From Paracoccus sp. S1E-3 (GTDB lineage: Bacteria; Pseudomonadota; Alphaproteobacteria; Rhodobacterales; Rhodobacteraceae), in NCBI RefSeq assembly GCF_013868135.1, contig NZ_JACEMU010000004.1, forward strand, positions 310,001 to 374,000: 64,000 nt of DNA, given 5' to 3'. The first letter of the stretch is position 1; every line of letters starts with the position of its first letter. A program made the translations under genes and the position numbers. Below are positions 18,273 to 29,071 of this stretch, one piece after another. The notes under the pieces are model-generated. The model did not search any database and was not told where the DNA came from. It saw nothing but the letters and a program-made list of their open reading frames with translations.

Positions 18273-19057
18273 CCGAACCGCTCTGGCCGGGCATAGATCT
18301 CGGCCCGCGCGGCCGAGCGCGCGCGACCGGCCAGCCCGATCCCCGCAGCGTTCGCCGCCGCCACCGCGGCCGTGGTCGGCGCCGCCAGCGCGATCAGCGC
18401 CGGCGCCCCGAGCGTGGCCGTTTTCTGCACCAGATCGACCGAAATGCGGCTGGTCAGCACCACCGCCCCCTGCCCGATCAGCCCCGCATCCGGGCCCCGC
18501 AGCAGCGCGCCCGCCAGCTTATCCAGCGCGTTGTGCCGCCCGACATCCTCGCGCAGGGCGATAAGCCCTCGCCCCGGCACCAGAAACCCCGCCGCATGGC
18601 TGGCCCCGGTCGCATCGCGCAGGCGCTGCCCGGCATCCATCTGCGCCAGCGCCGAATCCAGATCATCGGGGGAAATCACGCAGGTCCCCGAAACCGGCTC
18701 CAACACGCGCATGGCGGCGGCCAGCGTCTCGACCCCGCAAAGTCCGCATCCCACCGGCCCCACCGTCCGCCGCCGCCGCCCTATGAAGCGCTGCCCGGCT
18801 TCGCGCGCCAGCCAGATGCGCAGATCGATCCCATCCGCCACCCGCTCGGGGGTGACGGCCTCGATCTCGTCGGGGGTAGCGATGCCTTCGGTCAGCGAAA
18901 AGCCATAGGCGAAATCCTCCAGATCGGCGGGGCTGCCCATCAGCACCGCCTGGGTGCTGCCGTCATAGCTGATGGCGATGGCGGTTTCCTCGGCCAGGTC
19001 GACCTCGACCGGGGATTTATCCGACATCCGCCGGGCAGAGGTAGCAAGAACGCTCAC
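18269..19057 (-). CDS. fdhD: formate dehydrogenase accessory sulfurtransferase
   Basis: FdhD passes sulfur from IscS to the molybdenum cofactor before its insertion into formate dehydrogenase. The protein has 262 residues (E. coli about 277). The sulfur-relay cysteines are in VGCGLCGVETL (about residues 97-107), and FLVPGRGLIALREDVGRHNALDKLAGA is the strongly conserved C-terminal half. It is near the fdh-sel operon on the same strand but separated by selB's end and a facing gene, so it has its own promoter. The start could also be the internal ATG of MSDKSPVEVDL, 10 codons in. Confidence 0.93.
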   Translation of the reverse strand: MSVLATSARRMSDKSPVEVDLAEETAIAISYDGSTQAVLMGSPADLEDFAYGFSLTEGIATPDEIEAVTPERVADGIDLRIWLAREAGQRFIGRRRRTVGPVGCGLCGVETLAAAMRVLEPVSGTCVISPDDLDSALAQMDAGQRLRDATGASHAAGFLVPGRGLIALREDVGRHNALDKLAGALLRGPDAGLIGQGAVVLTSRISVDLVQKTATLGAPALIALAAPTTAAVAAANAAGIGLAGRARSAARAEIYARPERFG

Positions 19058-19250
19058 GTGGGTCTCCTGTCAAACTGGCGCGACTGAAGCCGCAGCCGGG
19101 GGCGCGGTCAAGGGCGCAAGGTGTCGCTCGGACGGGAAACGCGTGACGAATCCCTTGCCGCAGCGGGCCCGACAAGCCTACCATCCGGGAACCCGCCCGA
19201 CACCCGAACGTTGCACAGGGTGGGCCTGACACAGCAGAAAGGACCCGGCC

Positions 19251-19883
19251 ATGCACATACTTCCTGTTTCGGCCCTGCTGGCGATGACGGCACTTTCTGC
19301 AAGCGCCGATGTCTCGGAAACGCCGATCCCGGACGGCCCGGCCATGGCGATCGAGGAAATTCTGGCCGATATTCCCGAGCCTGATCCCGCCGCCCAAACC
19401 ACCCCTCAGGCCGGAATCGTGCCGGCACAGGCCGAGAGCAGCCCCGCCATTCCCGCCGCCGACCCGGCCACCGAAACCGTGGTCGAGACGGAATCGGTGG
19501 TCGAGGTGCCCACGCAGGCGTCGCCCGAGGCAGCCGCGCCAGTCGATCCGCCACAGCCGGCCGAGAGCACCGCCACCACGACCGCCGCCCCGGCACCGGC
19601 CGAGAGCGCGCCGGGGCCAGACAGCGCAGCTGCGGACAGCACCGCGCCGCACGCGGCCCCCGAATCGGCGACGGCGGCCCAGCCGAAGGCCGGAAACGAG
19701 GCGCCCGAAGCCGTGCCCACGGCGCCGCCAGCGGCGGTTGAGAACAGCACGGCAGCGGCGAGCGCCGGGGCCACGGACGCCACACAGCCGGCGACCAACG
19801 CCTCGGACCCGTTGCCGGAATCGACGACATGGCAGCCGCCGGTTGCCAGTGGCATCGATCTGAAGGGCAATCCCCGCAGCTAG
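19251..19883 (+). CDS. Ala/Pro-rich low-complexity exported protein
   Basis: A 210-residue protein with a short signal peptide (MHILPVSALLAMTALSASA) and AAAGGA before the start. Residues about 45-190 are almost wholly Ala, Pro, Glu and Thr (for example TQAGIVPAQAES, AAPVDPPQPAEST), consistent with an unstructured periplasmic or surface tether. The last 18 residues ([19 protein letters not shown]) are more regular and may be the functional end. No family recognised. Its TAG stop shares the CTAG with the selB stop from the other strand. Confidence 0.6.
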   Translation: MHILPVSALLAMTALSASADVSETPIPDGPAMAIEEILADIPEPDPAAQTTPQAGIVPAQAESSPAIPAADPATETVVETESVVEVPTQASPEAAAPVDPPQPAESTATTTAAPAPAESAPGPDSAAADSTAPHAAPESATAAQPKAGNEAPEAVPTAPPAAVENSTAAASAGATDATQPATNASDPLPESTTWQPPVASGIDLKGNPRS

Positions 19884-21766
19884 AACAGCCGGGCGCGGTG
19901 CGGATTGACGCGCCGCAGATCGCCACGGCGCAGGGTCAGGCCCAGCCGGTCATAGAAATCGAGGATCTCGATTGCGACCTTGCGGCCGTTCTGCAGTTGA
20001 TCGCGAAAGGCGGGCGCGCCAAACCAGCCGTCCAAAGCCGCATCGGACAGCGCCCGGATGATCGCCGCCATCTCGGCGGTGGTCGTGCGCAGGAAGAAGT
20101 GGTCGCGGGCGATCTGGTCCACCCGCCCCAGCCGCTGGGCGAGTTTCAGCAGCCGCCGGGTCTCGCTTTCCGGGACGTCCAGCGTTTCGGCAAGGTCGCG
20201 CACACGCGGGGGGCGGAACCGCCCCTCGCCGCTCAGCAGTGGCAGGATGCGCGCGTAAAGCGCCTCGTCCTCGGGACCCATGCTCGGGGCGTGTCCGGGC
20301 AGGCGGACGAACCCGGCCTCGACCGCGATGCGCCCGGCGTCGGCCTCCTGCCGCAGCAGTGCCGCGAAGCCGGGCACCGGCAGGCGGGGCGTCAGCGACA
20401 GCCGCAGCGCCTCTTGCCCGATCCCCTGATGATCCGGGTTGTCGGCGTGATAACTGGCCAGCAGCGCGCTCATCTGATCCTGCAAAGCCGCCAGCCGCGA
20501 GAGGGACAGCGCGATCCGCGCCTCTGCCGGCCCGAGGATGACAGCCGCGCCGGTTACCGGGGCGTCGGGCGCAAGCGCGCGGTCGCGCAGGAACACATCA
20601 AGGGCGACGTGGAAGGGCGCAATTTCCAGCAGCGCCGCCAGCGCCTCGGCAGGGTCCGCCAGCGCCATCGCCGACAACGCGGCATGGCGATCGGGCACCC
20701 CCCGGCGCCGCGCGGGCGCCCGCAGGTCCAACACCCGGCCACCGCCCAGGGTCCGGCTCGCCGAGCCGTCGCGCAGGATAAAGGCGTCACCCCAGCCAAG
20801 CGCCAGCGGCCGGTCCAGCACCAGCTGCACCAGTTCTCCGCCGGGCAGATAGGCGTTCAGCGGCACGATCCGGGCCTCCGCCTCGGCGGTGCCGATATGC
20901 AGGCGCGCCCGCATCCCGCTGCGAAGGGGCGTCGGCGCGATCCAGCGCAGCACCGCATCCATCCGGTCGGTGGGGGCGTGCAGCTCCGGCGCCAGCACGA
21001 CATCGCCGCGCCCGACCTGATCCTTCGCCACCCCGGCGAGGTTCAGCGCCACCCGCATCCCCGCCTCCGCCCGCGCGACGGGGCGGTTCTGCGCCCTGAC
21101 ACCCCGCACCCGGACGGCCTGCCCTGAAGGCGAGATCGTCAGATGATCTCCCGGCCCGATCCGGCCTGCGCGAAGAATGCCGGTCACCACCGTCCCCGTG
21201 CCTTCCATGGTAAAGGACCGGTCGACAATCAGCCGCGGCTGCCCCGCGGCGTCGCGGCGCACGGTATCGGCTGCCGCCTGCGCCAGCAGGCCGCGCAGAT
21301 CGGCAATCCCCTGCCCGGTGCGGGCCGAAACCGCCACCATCGGTGCCCCCGCCATCGGTGTTGCTGCCAGTTCCGCAGCGATTTCGGCGTGAAGGGCCGC
21401 GATCCGGTCCGCATCGGCAAGATCGGCCTTGCTGATCGCCACCACCGCGCGGCTCACGCCCAGCAGCGACAGGATGGCCAGATGCTCGCGCGTCTGCGGC
21501 ATGATGCCGTCATCGGCGGCGATCACGATCAGCGCCAGATCGACGCCGCCTGCCCCGGCCACCATGGTGTGAATCAGCTTTTCATGTCCCGGCACGTCGA
21601 CGAAACCGGTGAGGCTGCCATCCCCCAGGTCGGCATAGGCAAACCCCAGATCGATGGTGATGCCCCGCGCCTTTTCCTCGGCCAGACGGTCGGCATCGGT
21701 TCCGGTCAGAGCCTCGATCAGCGCGGTCTTGCCATGGTCGATATGGCCGGCCGTGCCGACAATCAC
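19880..21766 (-). CDS. selB: selenocysteine-specific translation elongation factor
   Basis: SelB delivers Sec-tRNA to UGA codons marked by a SECIS hairpin. The start is GTG 21766, which overlaps the selA stop (GTGA), giving 628 residues (E. coli 614). The N-terminal GTPase has G1 [14 protein letters not shown]3 DVPGHEKL and G4 [10 protein letters not shown]-Tu-like domains II and III follow ([19 protein letters not shown]). The C-terminal third carries winged-helix repeats ([31 protein letters not shown]) that bind the SECIS. Last gene of the fdhGHIE-selAB operon; its target Sec codon is in fdhG of the same transcript. Confidence 0.95.
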   Translation of the reverse strand: MIVGTAGHIDHGKTALIEALTGTDADRLAEEKARGITIDLGFAYADLGDGSLTGFVDVPGHEKLIHTMVAGAGGVDLALIVIAADDGIMPQTREHLAILSLLGVSRAVVAISKADLADADRIAALHAEIAAELAATPMAGAPMVAVSARTGQGIADLRGLLAQAAADTVRRDAAGQPRLIVDRSFTMEGTGTVVTGILRAGRIGPGDHLTISPSGQAVRVRGVRAQNRPVARAEAGMRVALNLAGVAKDQVGRGDVVLAPELHAPTDRMDAVLRWIAPTPLRSGMRARLHIGTAEAEARIVPLNAYLPGGELVQLVLDRPLALGWGDAFILRDGSASRTLGGGRVLDLRAPARRRGVPDRHAALSAMALADPAEALAALLEIAPFHVALDVFLRDRALAPDAPVTGAAVILGPAEARIALSLSRLAALQDQMSALLASYHADNPDHQGIGQEALRLSLTPRLPVPGFAALLRQEADAGRIAVEAGFVRLPGHAPSMGPEDEALYARILPLLSGEGRFRPPRVRDLAETLDVPESETRRLLKLAQRLGRVDQIARDHFFLRTTTAEMAAIIRALSDAALDGWFGAPAFRDQLQNGRKVAIEILDFYDRLGLTLRRGDLRRVNPHRARLF

Positions 21767-23139
21767 CGCCCCAGTCCCGTGAGCGCCGAGGCCAGCTCGC
21801 CATCCTCCCGCAGGGCCCTGAGGTCGAGGATCAGCGCGCCGCCCTCGATCCGGCCGATGATTGGCACGGCAAGGCCACGAAACGCGGCGGCGAGGGTCTG
21901 CGGTGCCCGCCCCGTCGGCCCGCTCAGCGCAAGCCCCGCGCTTGGCAGCGTATCGGTGGGCAGCGCGCCCGAACCGACCTGGCTTTCGCATTCGCAGACG
22001 GCGACCGTATAGCCGATCCGGCCCATCGCATCGGCCACCACCGGCAGCAGCCTGGCCGCCTGCTCGGCAATATCGGATTGCGGGCGCGCCAGCATCCGCA
22101 GGGTCGGCAGCCTTTGGGCCAGCCGGTCGGGGTCTTGGTACAGCTTCAGCACTGCCGCCAGCGCGGCGATGCGGATCTTGTCCAGCCGCATGGCGCGCTT
22201 CATCGGGTTGGCATTGATTTTCGCGATCAGATCGGCGCGCCCGACGATGAAACCCGCCTGCGGGCCACCCAGCAGCTTGTCGCCGGAGAATGTCACCAGA
22301 TCGGCGCCCTCCGTCACCGCATCGGCCACGGTGGGTTCCTTGCGCAACCCATAGCGCGACAGGTCGATCAACGACCCCGAGCCGAGGTCGTTCAGCAACG
22401 GCACCCCGGCCGCGCGGGCGATCTCGGCCAGTTCGGGGGCGGCGACCTCATGGGTGAAGCCCTCGATCCGGTAATTGGAGGTGTGGACCTTCATCACCAC
22501 GCCGGTCGCGTCCGAGATCGCAGCCCGATAATCTTTCGCATGGGTGCGGTTGGTGGTGCCGATCTCGACCAGATCGGCGCCGGCGCGGGCCATGATGTCG
22601 GGGATGCGGAAGGCGCCGCCGATCTCGATCAACTCGCCGCGCGACACCACAGCCTCGCGGCCGAGCGCCAGCGTGTTCAGCGACAACAACACGGCGGCAG
22701 CATTGTTGTTGACCACGGTGGCATCCTCGGCCCCGGTCAACTCGCGCAGCAGCTTGCGCAGGTGGTCGTCACGCTCGCCCCGGCCGCCGCTGTCCAGATC
22801 GAATTCCAGCGCCACCGGCGCGCGCATGGCGGCGGCGGCGGCTTCGATCGCCTCCTCGGGCAACAGTGCCCGGCCCAGATTGGTGTGCAGAACCGTGCCG
22901 GTCAGATTAAGGCATGGCCGCAGCGGGTCCAGCTTGTCCAGCAGGGCAAAGGCGCTTGCCAGCGCGATGGCCGAAGGATCAACCGGCATCGGACCGCCGT
23001 TCAGGATTTCGCCGCGCATTGTCTCGACCGCGCTGCGGATCGCCGCCGTGGTCTTGATCCGCCCATGCATCCCGACCATCGTTTCCCCGATATCGGTGCC
23101 CAGCAGGCGGTCCACGGAAGGCAATCTGCGCAGCGTCAT
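21763..23139 (-). CDS. selA: L-seryl-tRNA(Sec) selenium transferase
   Basis: SelA converts seryl-tRNA(Sec) to selenocysteinyl-tRNA with selenophosphate. It has 458 residues (E. coli 463). The PLP lysine is in [16 protein letters not shown] at about residue 290. Other conserved parts are [29 protein letters not shown] and [17 protein letters not shown]. The start is 1 nt after the fdhE stop, and its own stop overlaps selB by 4 bp. Selenophosphate synthetase (selD) and tRNA-Sec (selC) are needed too but were not found in the window. Confidence 0.96.
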   Translation of the reverse strand: MTLRRLPSVDRLLGTDIGETMVGMHGRIKTTAAIRSAVETMRGEILNGGPMPVDPSAIALASAFALLDKLDPLRPCLNLTGTVLHTNLGRALLPEEAIEAAAAAMRAPVALEFDLDSGGRGERDDHLRKLLRELTGAEDATVVNNNAAAVLLSLNTLALGREAVVSRGELIEIGGAFRIPDIMARAGADLVEIGTTNRTHAKDYRAAISDATGVVMKVHTSNYRIEGFTHEVAAPELAEIARAAGVPLLNDLGSGSLIDLSRYGLRKEPTVADAVTEGADLVTFSGDKLLGGPQAGFIVGRADLIAKINANPMKRAMRLDKIRIAALAAVLKLYQDPDRLAQRLPTLRMLARPQSDIAEQAARLLPVVADAMGRIGYTVAVCECESQVGSGALPTDTLPSAGLALSGPTGRAPQTLAAAFRGLAVPIIGRIEGGALILDLRALREDGELASALTGLGR

Positions 23140-23140
23140 C

Positions 23141-24058
23141 TCAGTAGCCGATCAAATAGGGATTGAACCCACCTCGCCGCCACGCGCTGTCCCGCAAGAG
23201 CGCATCAAGTCCGAGGCTGGCAATGTCATCCGCGACGGCTTCCAGCGCCGGGTCGCGATTCTGATAGAATATCTTTACCCAAGAATGGCATTCGTCGCAG
23301 ACTTCGGCCTTGATGACCGGATCGGTGCCGCCATCGTCGATGGCGCGATAGCCGATGCCCTTGGTCGAGCCGCAGCAGAGGCATTTCAGCCGGACCTCGT
23401 TCCACTGGGTCGCGCAGGTGGCGCAGCAGGCATAGCGCGCGCCTTCCTGATGCTGGGTCGCCGTGACCATCGAGGCACCCGGCCGCCCGCCGCAGGCCGG
23501 ACATGTGCCGATCCTGATCGGGACCAACTTCGCGCCTTCCAGCACCTGCGCCGCGCGGGCCGCCGCCACCTGCAGCGCCGCCGCGACAAATGCCGCCGGC
23601 GCGGCGAAGCCGTCGGGCACCCGGTCGGCGGCCAGTTCCGCCAGCAAAGCCTGCCGGTCCGGGGCGGGCGCCGCGCGCAGCGCCTGCAGGGCGGCGCGGG
23701 CGGGGGCGGGCATTCCGATCGCTTCGGCCTCGGTCAGAAGCGCATCGACGATGCGCGCCGTCCCTGCCGAGGCGATCAGCGCCGCACGGTCGATGGGCGG
23801 CATGCGATAGCTGCGGTTCCGTTCGATCATCGCGGAATCAGGGGGCGCCGGCGCATCCAGCGATGCCGCCACCCTGCCCTGCGCGTCGCACAGATCGGCA
23901 AGGAAGCGTAGGTAAGGGGCCAGCTTCGATGACTGCGCCAGATGGCGCAGGCGCGTGGCCCGGCGCTGGAACAGCGCGCGCGGGTCGGGAAGTCGGGCAA
24001 ATTGCGGGGTCGCAACGCCACCGATCACGGAGGGGTCTGGTGTCAGGCTCATCATCAA
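23141..24058 (-). CDS. fdhE: formate dehydrogenase accessory protein FdhE
   Basis: FdhE is a cytosolic iron-binding factor that matures formate dehydrogenase before Tat export. It has 305 residues, near the E. coli 309. Four C-x2-C pairs form rubredoxin-like metal sites: CPACGG, CCATC, CLCCG and CDEC in the C-terminal half. The sequence opens MMMSL, so the start may be any of three adjacent ATGs. It follows fdhI by 32 bp and precedes selA by 1 bp. Confidence 0.94.
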   Translation of the reverse strand: MMMSLTPDPSVIGGVATPQFARLPDPRALFQRRATRLRHLAQSSKLAPYLRFLADLCDAQGRVAASLDAPAPPDSAMIERNRSYRMPPIDRAALIASAGTARIVDALLTEAEAIGMPAPARAALQALRAAPAPDRQALLAELAADRVPDGFAAPAAFVAAALQVAAARAAQVLEGAKLVPIRIGTCPACGGRPGASMVTATQHQEGARYACCATCATQWNEVRLKCLCCGSTKGIGYRAIDDGGTDPVIKAEVCDECHSWVKIFYQNRDPALEAVADDIASLGLDALLRDSAWRRGGFNPYLIGY

Positions 24059-24090
24059 TTCCGGGGCGCGGCCCTTGCGGGCCGGCTTCC

Positions 24091-24777
24091 CTATTCTGCC
24101 GGAGGGCTGTCCTGACGTCTAGCGACTTCGCGTAGCCATTTCCGGTGATGCCGCCAGGCCCAGCCGCCAGTGACATTGCCCGAGGTCATCGCGCTGATCG
24201 TGCCGCGCGTCCAGATCGCCGCATAGACATGCACGATGATGACCAGCACCGACAGCACCGCCGCGATGGAATGCACCAGCAGCGCCCACCGCCGCACCGG
24301 AATCGAGACCAGATCGGGAAAGAACTGCTGCCAGATCATCAGCCCCGAAGCCACCATCGTCAGCAGCAGCCAGAACATGCCCCAGAAGACCAGCTTCTGG
24401 CCGAGGTTATACTTGCCCAACTCGGGCAGGCGCTCCTCGTGGCCGGCCAGCAGATCGGTGATCTTGCTGGCCCAGACGACATCTTCGCGCCGCATCAGGT
24501 TCAGTTTCCACAGCTGCAGGAACAGCAGCAGGAAACTGAGACAGGCGACTACACCGAAGATCGGGTGCAGGAAGCGCGCATTCTGACCACCGCCGAAAAT
24601 CCCGGTCAGGAAGAACAAACGCGGCCAGAACAGCGCGAAACCGGACAGGATCAGCAGGATGATCAGGATGGCGGTGAACCAATGGTTGATGCGGGTATGG
24701 GCCGCGTAGCGGCGCACCTCGACCGGTTCGGTCGCGATGATTCGGTCGCTGCTTTCGGAATATTCGCGATCCGCCAT
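24091..24777 (-). CDS. fdoI: formate dehydrogenase cytochrome b556 (gamma) subunit
   Basis: A 228-residue membrane diheme cytochrome b that passes electrons from the beta subunit to quinone. Four transmembrane helices are visible, with heme-ligand histidines in RINHWFTAILIILLILSG, RFLHPIFGVVA and VHSIAAVLSVLVIIVHVYAAIW. GMFWLLLTMVASGLMIW is helix 3. Its ATG shares one base with the fdhH stop (TGATG). It belongs to the FdnI/FdoI family, so the enzyme faces the periplasm. Confidence 0.95.
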   Translation of the reverse strand: MADREYSESSDRIIATEPVEVRRYAAHTRINHWFTAILIILLILSGFALFWPRLFFLTGIFGGGQNARFLHPIFGVVACLSFLLLFLQLWKLNLMRREDVVWASKITDLLAGHEERLPELGKYNLGQKLVFWGMFWLLLTMVASGLMIWQQFFPDLVSIPVRRWALLVHSIAAVLSVLVIIVHVYAAIWTRGTISAMTSGNVTGGWAWRHHRKWLREVARRQDSPPAE

Positions 24778-25793
24778 CAGGCCTTCCCTTCATCCTGCGG
24801 GGTGGCAAGCTCTGCTGTCTCGACCGGACCGAGGATGTCCTCGACCATCTCCTCGGCCTCGACCTGATCGTGTTCGGTGACGCGGTTCGGCTTGGTGAAG
24901 ATCGAATGCAGCACCGCGCCCACCGCCGCCAGCCCGATCGCCGCCATGCCGACGGACTTGGTCGGCCCCTTCCAGCCCTGCACCACATCCGAGATCTTCG
25001 GATCGGCCGGCAGCCCCGAATAGAGTTCCGGCTTGTCGCCGATCGGCAGCACATACATCACATGCGTGCCGCCGACACCCGGCGGGTCATAAAGCGCCGC
25101 GTGGTCGTAGCCACGCCCGTTCAGATCGGTGATGCGTTCCTCGGCATGGGCGATCATGTCGTCCTTGGTGCCGAAGACGATGGCCTGGGTCGGACAGGCC
25201 TTGGCGCAGGCCGGCCCCTGCCCCACGGACACCCGGTCCGAACACAGGGTGCATTTCGCGACGACATGTTTCGTCGGCGACATGCGCGGGATGTCGAAGG
25301 GACAGCCCGAAATACAATAGCCGCAGCCAATGCATTTATCGTGAATGAAATCAACGATGCCGTTGGAATACTTCACGATCGCGCCCGGCGAGGGACAGGC
25401 CTTGAGGCAGCCCGGATCCTCGCAATGCATACAGCCATCCTTGCGGATCAGCCAATCGAGATTCCCCGTCTCGGGGTCCTCGTATTCGTTGAAGCGCATC
25501 AGCGTGAACATCTCGGAACTCAGATCATGCGGGTTCTCGTAGGACCCGAAATTGACCCCGATCTCGGGATGGGTGTCGTTCCATTCGATGCAGGCCGACT
25601 GGCAGGCCTTGCAGCCGATACATTTGCTGATGTCGATCAGCTTGGCCAGCTTCTCCAGCTGCCGCGTGGGCGGCGGCAGGTTCGGCGTGGCCGAAGCGAG
25701 GACGATATCACCGTCGCCCAGATTGGGCGCCAGCGCCTCGACCGGTGGGTTCGACACCGCCGTGGTTGGCGGAGGGGCCATATTCTCGCTCAT
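24777..25793 (-). CDS. fdoH: formate dehydrogenase iron-sulfur (beta) subunit
   Basis: A 338-residue subunit with four [4Fe-4S] clusters. The cysteine blocks [45 protein letters not shown] and [21 protein letters not shown] are all complete. The C terminus has one membrane anchor ([21 protein letters not shown]) and an acidic tail. The N terminus has a Pro/Ala-rich extension of about 45 residues ([19 protein letters not shown]) not found in E. coli FdnH. It overlaps fdhG by 4 bp and fdhI by 1 bp. Confidence 0.96.
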   Translation of the reverse strand: MSENMAPPPTTAVSNPPVEALAPNLGDGDIVLASATPNLPPPTRQLEKLAKLIDISKCIGCKACQSACIEWNDTHPEIGVNFGSYENPHDLSSEMFTLMRFNEYEDPETGNLDWLIRKDGCMHCEDPGCLKACPSPGAIVKYSNGIVDFIHDKCIGCGYCISGCPFDIPRMSPTKHVVAKCTLCSDRVSVGQGPACAKACPTQAIVFGTKDDMIAHAEERITDLNGRGYDHAALYDPPGVGGTHVMYVLPIGDKPELYSGLPADPKISDVVQGWKGPTKSVGMAAIGLAAVGAVLHSIFTKPNRVTEHDQVEAEEMVEDILGPVETAELATPQDEGKA

Positions 25794-28700
25794 GCCACCG
25801 GCTCCTCTGACGGTTCGATATTGACAAGGAAGGCCTTGGATTCAGGGGTCTCGATATTCGCGTCCCCGATGAACACGGTCAGCGAATTAGGGCCGAAACC
25901 CTTCTTCGCATTGCCGGTGAACCCCCAATGGATCGGCATACCGACGACATGGACGGTCTTGCCGTCGCAAATCAGCGGTTTGATCCGCTTCGTCACCACC
26001 GCCTTGGCCTTGACCGAACCGCGCTTGTTCCAGATCCGCACCCAGCCGCCATTGGTGATGCCTTTCTCCTCGGCCAGCTGGACCGAGAGTTCGACAAAGA
26101 ATTGCGGCTGCAGCACCGAGTTCACCCGGTTGTGCTTGGTCCAGTAGTGGAAATGCTCGGTCAGGCGATAGGAGGTGCCAACATACGGGAACTCCTCCGA
26201 GGTGCCCAGATCGGCCACATCGGCTTCGAACACCCGCGCCACCGGATTGCCCCGCATCTCGGCGTTGAAAACGTTGGGGACGGGGCTTTCGAAGGGCTCC
26301 ATATGGGTCGGGAACGGCCCGTCGCGCATCATCGCCCGGCTGAACAGCCGCGAGGTGCCTTCGGCGTTCATGATGAACGGGCCGACATCCTGCGGCTTGG
26401 CGGTGGGCGAAATGTCGGGCACGTCATTGCCGACCCATTTCTCGCCGTTCCACTCGATGACCATCCGGCTGGGATCCCAGGGCTTGCCATCCATGTCGCA
26501 GGACGCGCGGTTATACAGCGTCCGGCGGTTCAGCGGCCAGGACCAGGTCCAGTTCGGATAGACGCCCATACCCGAGGGATCGGCATTGTCGCGCCGGGCC
26601 ATGTTGTTGCCGTCCTCGTTCCAGCAGCCGGAATAAACCCAGCAGCCGGACATGGTCGAGCCGTCATCGCGCAGCTGGCTGAAGTTCAGCACCTGCTTGC
26701 CCGCCTCGACCACGACCTTGGTGGGATCGGTGGTGTCATAGACGGTCGTGAGTGCCCGGCCGTTGATCTCGCGCGCAAGCTCATCCGGGGTGGGATCGCC
26801 TTCATCGGCATACTCCCAGTTCAGGTTCAGGATCGGATCGGGGAAGACCCCGCCTTCCTGACGATACAGTTCGCGCACGCGCAGGAAGATCTGCGCCATG
26901 ACCCAGGTGTCCAGCTTGGCCTGGCCCGGCGGGGTCGAAGCCTTCCAGTGCCATTGCAGCCAGCGCCCCGAATTGGTCAGCGAGCCGTCATCTTCGGCAA
27001 AGCAGGTCGAGGGCAGCTGGATCACTTCGGTCTGGATCGATGCGGTGTCGACATCGTTGAACTCGCCATGATTTTCCCAGAAACGCGAGGTTTCCGTCTC
27101 CAGCGGGTCGATGGTGACCAGCAGTTTCAGCTTCGACAGCGCCGAAGTGATCTTGCCCCGGTCGGGGAAAGCCAGCAGCGGATTGAAGCCCTGACAGAAA
27201 TACAGGTTCACCCGGCCGTCATTCATCAGCTCGAACATGCGCAGGATGTCGTAATTCGGCACATCCAGCTTGGTGAGGTAGTGATAGGCCCAGTCGTTTT
27301 CCGGCTGCGCGGCATCGCCCCACATGGCTTTCATGAACGAGACCATGAACTTCGGATAGTTCTGCCAGTAGCTCGTCTGCCCCGGCCGCAGCGGCGTGAA
27401 GCTGCGGGTGGACATATAGGTTGCGTAATCGACCTCGCTTTCCTTGGGCATGTTCAGATAGCCGGGCAGCAGGTTCGACATCAGGCCCATATCGGTCAGG
27501 CCCTGAATGTTGGAATGCCCGCGCAACGCGTTCATGCCGCCGCCCGCCATGCCGATATTGCCGAGGATGAGCTGCAACATGGCCATGCCGCGGATGTTCT
27601 GGCTGCCCTTGGAATGCTGGGTCCAGCCAAGCGCATACATCGACGTCATCGTCTTGTCGGGCGCCGCGGTCTCGCCGATCATCTCGGCGATATGCAGGAA
27701 CTTGTCGGTGGGCGTGCCGGTGATGCGCTCGACCATCTCGGGCGTGTACTGATCGACATGCGCCTTCAGCAGGTTCCAGACGCAGCGGGGATGCTGAAGC
27801 GTCATGTCGACCTGCGCGAAGCCGTCCGCACCGATCACATAGTCCCATTCGGACATGTCATAGCTGCGCGTCTCCGGGTCATAGCCGTTGAACAACCCGT
27901 CCGACCAGCCAAAGCCATCCTTCACGATGAAGGCGGCGTTGGTGAAGTTGCGGACATATTCCCAATGGACTTTGTCGTTCTCGATCATCCAGCGGATCAT
28001 GCCCATCAGCCAGGCGATATCCGTGCCGGGCCGGATCGGGGCGTAATAGTCGCTGACCGCCGCCGTGCGGGTAAAGCGCGGATCGACCACGATCAGCCGG
28101 GCTCCGCGATGGGCCTTCGCTTCCGTTACCCATTTGAATCCGCAGGGATGGGCCTCGGCCGCATTCCCGCCCATCACGATCACCAGATCGGTGTTTCGGA
28201 TGTCCGTCCAGGAGTTGGTCATCGCACCGCGACCGAAACTTGGAGCCAAACTGGCCACCGTCGGTCCGTGTCAGACACGTGCCTGGTTGTCGAATCCCGC
28301 AATGCCCATCGCCTTCACGACCTTGAAGGTCGCCCAGGCGGTTTCATTGGTGGTGGCCGAGGCGGCGAGGAAACCGGTCGTGGTCCAGCGGTTCACGGGC
28401 ACCCCGGCCTCGTTGAACTGGACCAGGTTTTCGTCGCGGTCGTCCTTCATGGCGCGCGCGATCTTGTCGAGCGCGTCCTCCCAGGTGATCGGCTCGAACC
28501 GGTCGCTGCCGGGGCGGCGGATCTTCGGTTCGGTCAGCCGGGTGTCCGCGGTCACGAAGTCCTTCAGCGCCGCACCTTTCGGGCACAGGGTGCCACGGTT
28601 GGTCGGGTGGTCCACATCGCCTTCGACATGGATCAGATCGGCCTGACCCTGATGCACATCACCTTTGGTATACATGATGATGCCGCAGGCAACCGAGCAG

Positions 28701-28867
28701 TAGGGACAGGTGTTGCGCGTCTCGTTCAGCGTCGCAAGCTTGTAGGGACGGATCAGCGCCAGTTCCTGCGCCTCGGCCTCTCCAAAGCCCATCGACCCAA
28801 GCGATGTCGCCACCACACCCGCGCCAGCCAGCTTCAGAAAGCCGCGCCGCGAGAGGTCAATATTCAT
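25790..28867 (-). CDS. fdoG: formate dehydrogenase major (alpha) subunit, selenoprotein
   Basis: Periplasmic catalytic subunit that oxidises formate to CO2 at a Mo-bis-MGD centre. It has 1025 residues when the in-frame TGA at 28271-28273 is read as selenocysteine (residue 199, context NQARV-U-HGPTVA), exactly the Sec site of FdnG/FdoG. A gene caller will split it into 28271-28867 and 25790-28258. A Tat signal ([20 protein letters not shown]) opens the protein; the [4Fe-4S] ligands are in [15 protein letters not shown] and [25 protein letters not shown] and the C-terminal molybdopterin dinucleotide-binding domain follow. AGGAGG lies 7 nt before ATG 28867. First gene of the operon with fdhH, fdhI, fdhE, selA and selB. 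Confidence 0.96.
28231..28273 (-). promoter_or_regulatory. Sec UGA codon with SECIS-like hairpin in fdhG
   Basis: The UGA (28271-28273) is followed 4 nt later by GACCGA (28261-28266), which pairs with TCGGTC (28231-28236). An apical GCCA-GTT-TGGC hairpin lies between them. The size and position relative to UGA match the bacterial SECIS that SelB binds, with a short stem and G/T-rich loop. SelB is encoded on the same transcript. Confidence 0.8.
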
Positions 28868-28928
28868 GATCCCCTCCTGTTGCCTACCCTGAGTTCGGTC
28901 TGTCGAGGTTCCTCTTTCAGGCGCGTTT

Positions 28929-28934
28929 TGTCAA
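28929..28934 (-). promoter_or_regulatory. candidate -35 element for the fdh-sel operon
   Basis: A perfect TTGACA (leftward) lies 62 nt before the fdhG start. The hexamer 17 nt downstream (GAACCT) is a poor -10, so this is only a candidate. The rest of 28868-29071 shows no other clear signal. Confidence 0.3.
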
Positions 28935-29071
28935 TGCTCGGGGCCGCGGGATCACACCTTCCCGGCAGAATGACTCCACCGAAAAATATGGGGACCAAAC
29001 CACGCTATATCAGTGGCTTAGACGCCGTGGCGCGACGGCGGCCAACGGACCCTCGCCGCCGCCCCCCGAAA

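Noticed and set aside
25790..28867. Formate dehydrogenase alpha gene broken by an in-frame stop (pseudogene)
   Set aside because: The stop is UGA in the invariant Sec position, has a SECIS-like hairpin, and selA and selB follow in the same operon. It is a selenoprotein, not a broken gene.
29003..29010. CGCTATAT half-site resembling the E. coli ModE box upstream of fdhG
   Set aside because: No complementary half-site at the right spacing.
18269..29071. Search for selC (tRNA-Sec) near selAB
   Set aside because: No long acceptor stem or TCA-anticodon cloverleaf could be found by eye in the gaps on either strand. A covariance search would be decisive.
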